From Sphingomonas sp. So64.6b (GTDB lineage Bacteria > Pseudomonadota > Alphaproteobacteria > Sphingomonadales > Sphingomonadaceae), in the NCBI RefSeq assembly GCF_014171475.1, contig NZ_CP048817.1, positions 434,001 to 498,000 on the forward strand: a stretch of 64,000 nucleotides of DNA, read 5' to 3'. The notes under the pieces are model-generated. The model made no database searches. It saw only the letters and a list, made by a program, of their open reading frames with translations, and was not told the origin of the DNA. Both the position numbers and the translations under genes were made by a program. Below are positions 63,797 through 64,000 of this stretch, one piece after another. The number at the start of each line of letters is the position of its first letter. Position 1 is the stretch's first letter.

Positions 63797-64000
63797 GTGC
63801 CGCTATTCTTCCTGCCTATTGCCGCCGTCGTGGCGGCCCAGGCTCAGCCGGGAACGGCCAGCACGACCGTGATCTACGGCGTGCTGGCACCCGTCTGCAC
63901 GGTGGAGATCGCGACACCGGCGGCTGTTGTCAGCCTCGACATACGCGGCGCGCAATCGATCACGCCGGTAACCTATCACTGCAACGACGTTAACGGGTTT
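63797..64000 (+). CDS. Second SCPU/pilin-like protein, N-terminal part (cut by window edge)
   Basis: 68 codons from a GTG at 63797 to the window end, all open. A signal-like start (PLFFLPIAAVVAAQAQ) precedes STTVIYGVLAPVCTVEIATPAAVVSLDIRGAQSITPVTYHCNDVNGF, which aligns with the previous protein at the first cysteine (CTVEI/CDITS) and at the second (HCNDVNGF/ICNSAQGF). It is therefore a tandem paralogue or partner subunit. The start codon is not certain. Confidence 0.7.
   Translation, partial: MPLFFLPIAAVVAAQAQPGTASTTVIYGVLAPVCTVEIATPAAVVSLDIRGAQSITPVTYHCNDVNGF

Overview
The window looks like a chromosomal stretch of a Sphingomonadaceae-type alphaproteobacterium. The evidence is uniformly G+C-rich coding DNA, an alphaproteobacterial MucR/ParB/DUF2958/DUF736 mobile-element backbone, and a nasTS-controlled nitrate assimilation operon with an alginate-export-type porin. 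Species identity is inference.

Layout. (1) 1-8250, minus strand: the first 2750 codons of a giant RHS/YD-repeat protein that runs off the left edge. (2) 8643-29415: a compact flagellar locus bounded by non-flagellar DNA on both sides. A rightward run encodes flgF-flgG-flgA-flgH-flgI-flgB-flgC-fliE-fliF-X-fliH-fliI-fliJ-fliK-like-flgD-flgE-fliM-like-fliN-fliO-fliP-sigma28-TPR-small protein. A leftward run encodes fliQ-fliR-flhB-flhA-TPR, and the two converge near 24.08 kb. The locus lacks a recognisable fliG, stator, filament, cap and hook-filament-junction genes. The fliG position holds a 129-residue protein, FliF has only a stub of its cytoplasmic tail, and FlgH has no lipobox. (3) About 29.5-48.63 kb: a mosaic mobile element. 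Backbone pieces are DUF2958, a ParB-HEPN fusion, a cysteine-free MucR, DUF736, a VirD2-like relaxase, CopG and an AlpA-like HTH. No type IV secretion genes are present. The cargo is a SIS-HAD fusion with a PfkB kinase, a NADAR protein with a divergent HTH protein, and a three-gene operon (PRTase-like protein, P-loop ATPase, unknown protein). A decayed IS3-type element, a P4-type integrase and a tRNA/tmRNA 3'-end-like attachment core at 48607-48630 close the element. (4) 48.8-60.0 kb: an HTH/HhH protein, then nasT-nasS, an RNA leader with ANTAR-type stem-loops and a terminator, nitrate transporter, porin, nirB, nirD, nitrate reductase and siroheme methyltransferase. (5) 60.4-64.0 kb: a GH130-like glycosidase, an AraC-type regulator, and two tandem secreted SCPU/pilin-like proteins, the second cut by the window edge.

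The nitrate genes form one coherent pathway: NasS/NasT sense nitrate and act on the leader, then uptake, reduction to nitrite, reduction to ammonium, and siroheme supply. The flagellar genes form one translationally coupled assembly with its own sigma factor, but as seen here would not make a rotating filament without genes from elsewhere. The most interesting candidate for an undescribed system is the element cargo at 37.8-46.05 kb, whose recognisable domains centre on phosphosugar, PRPP and ADP-ribose chemistry next to an ATPase. A defence or conflict role is inferred from that content and location, not shown.
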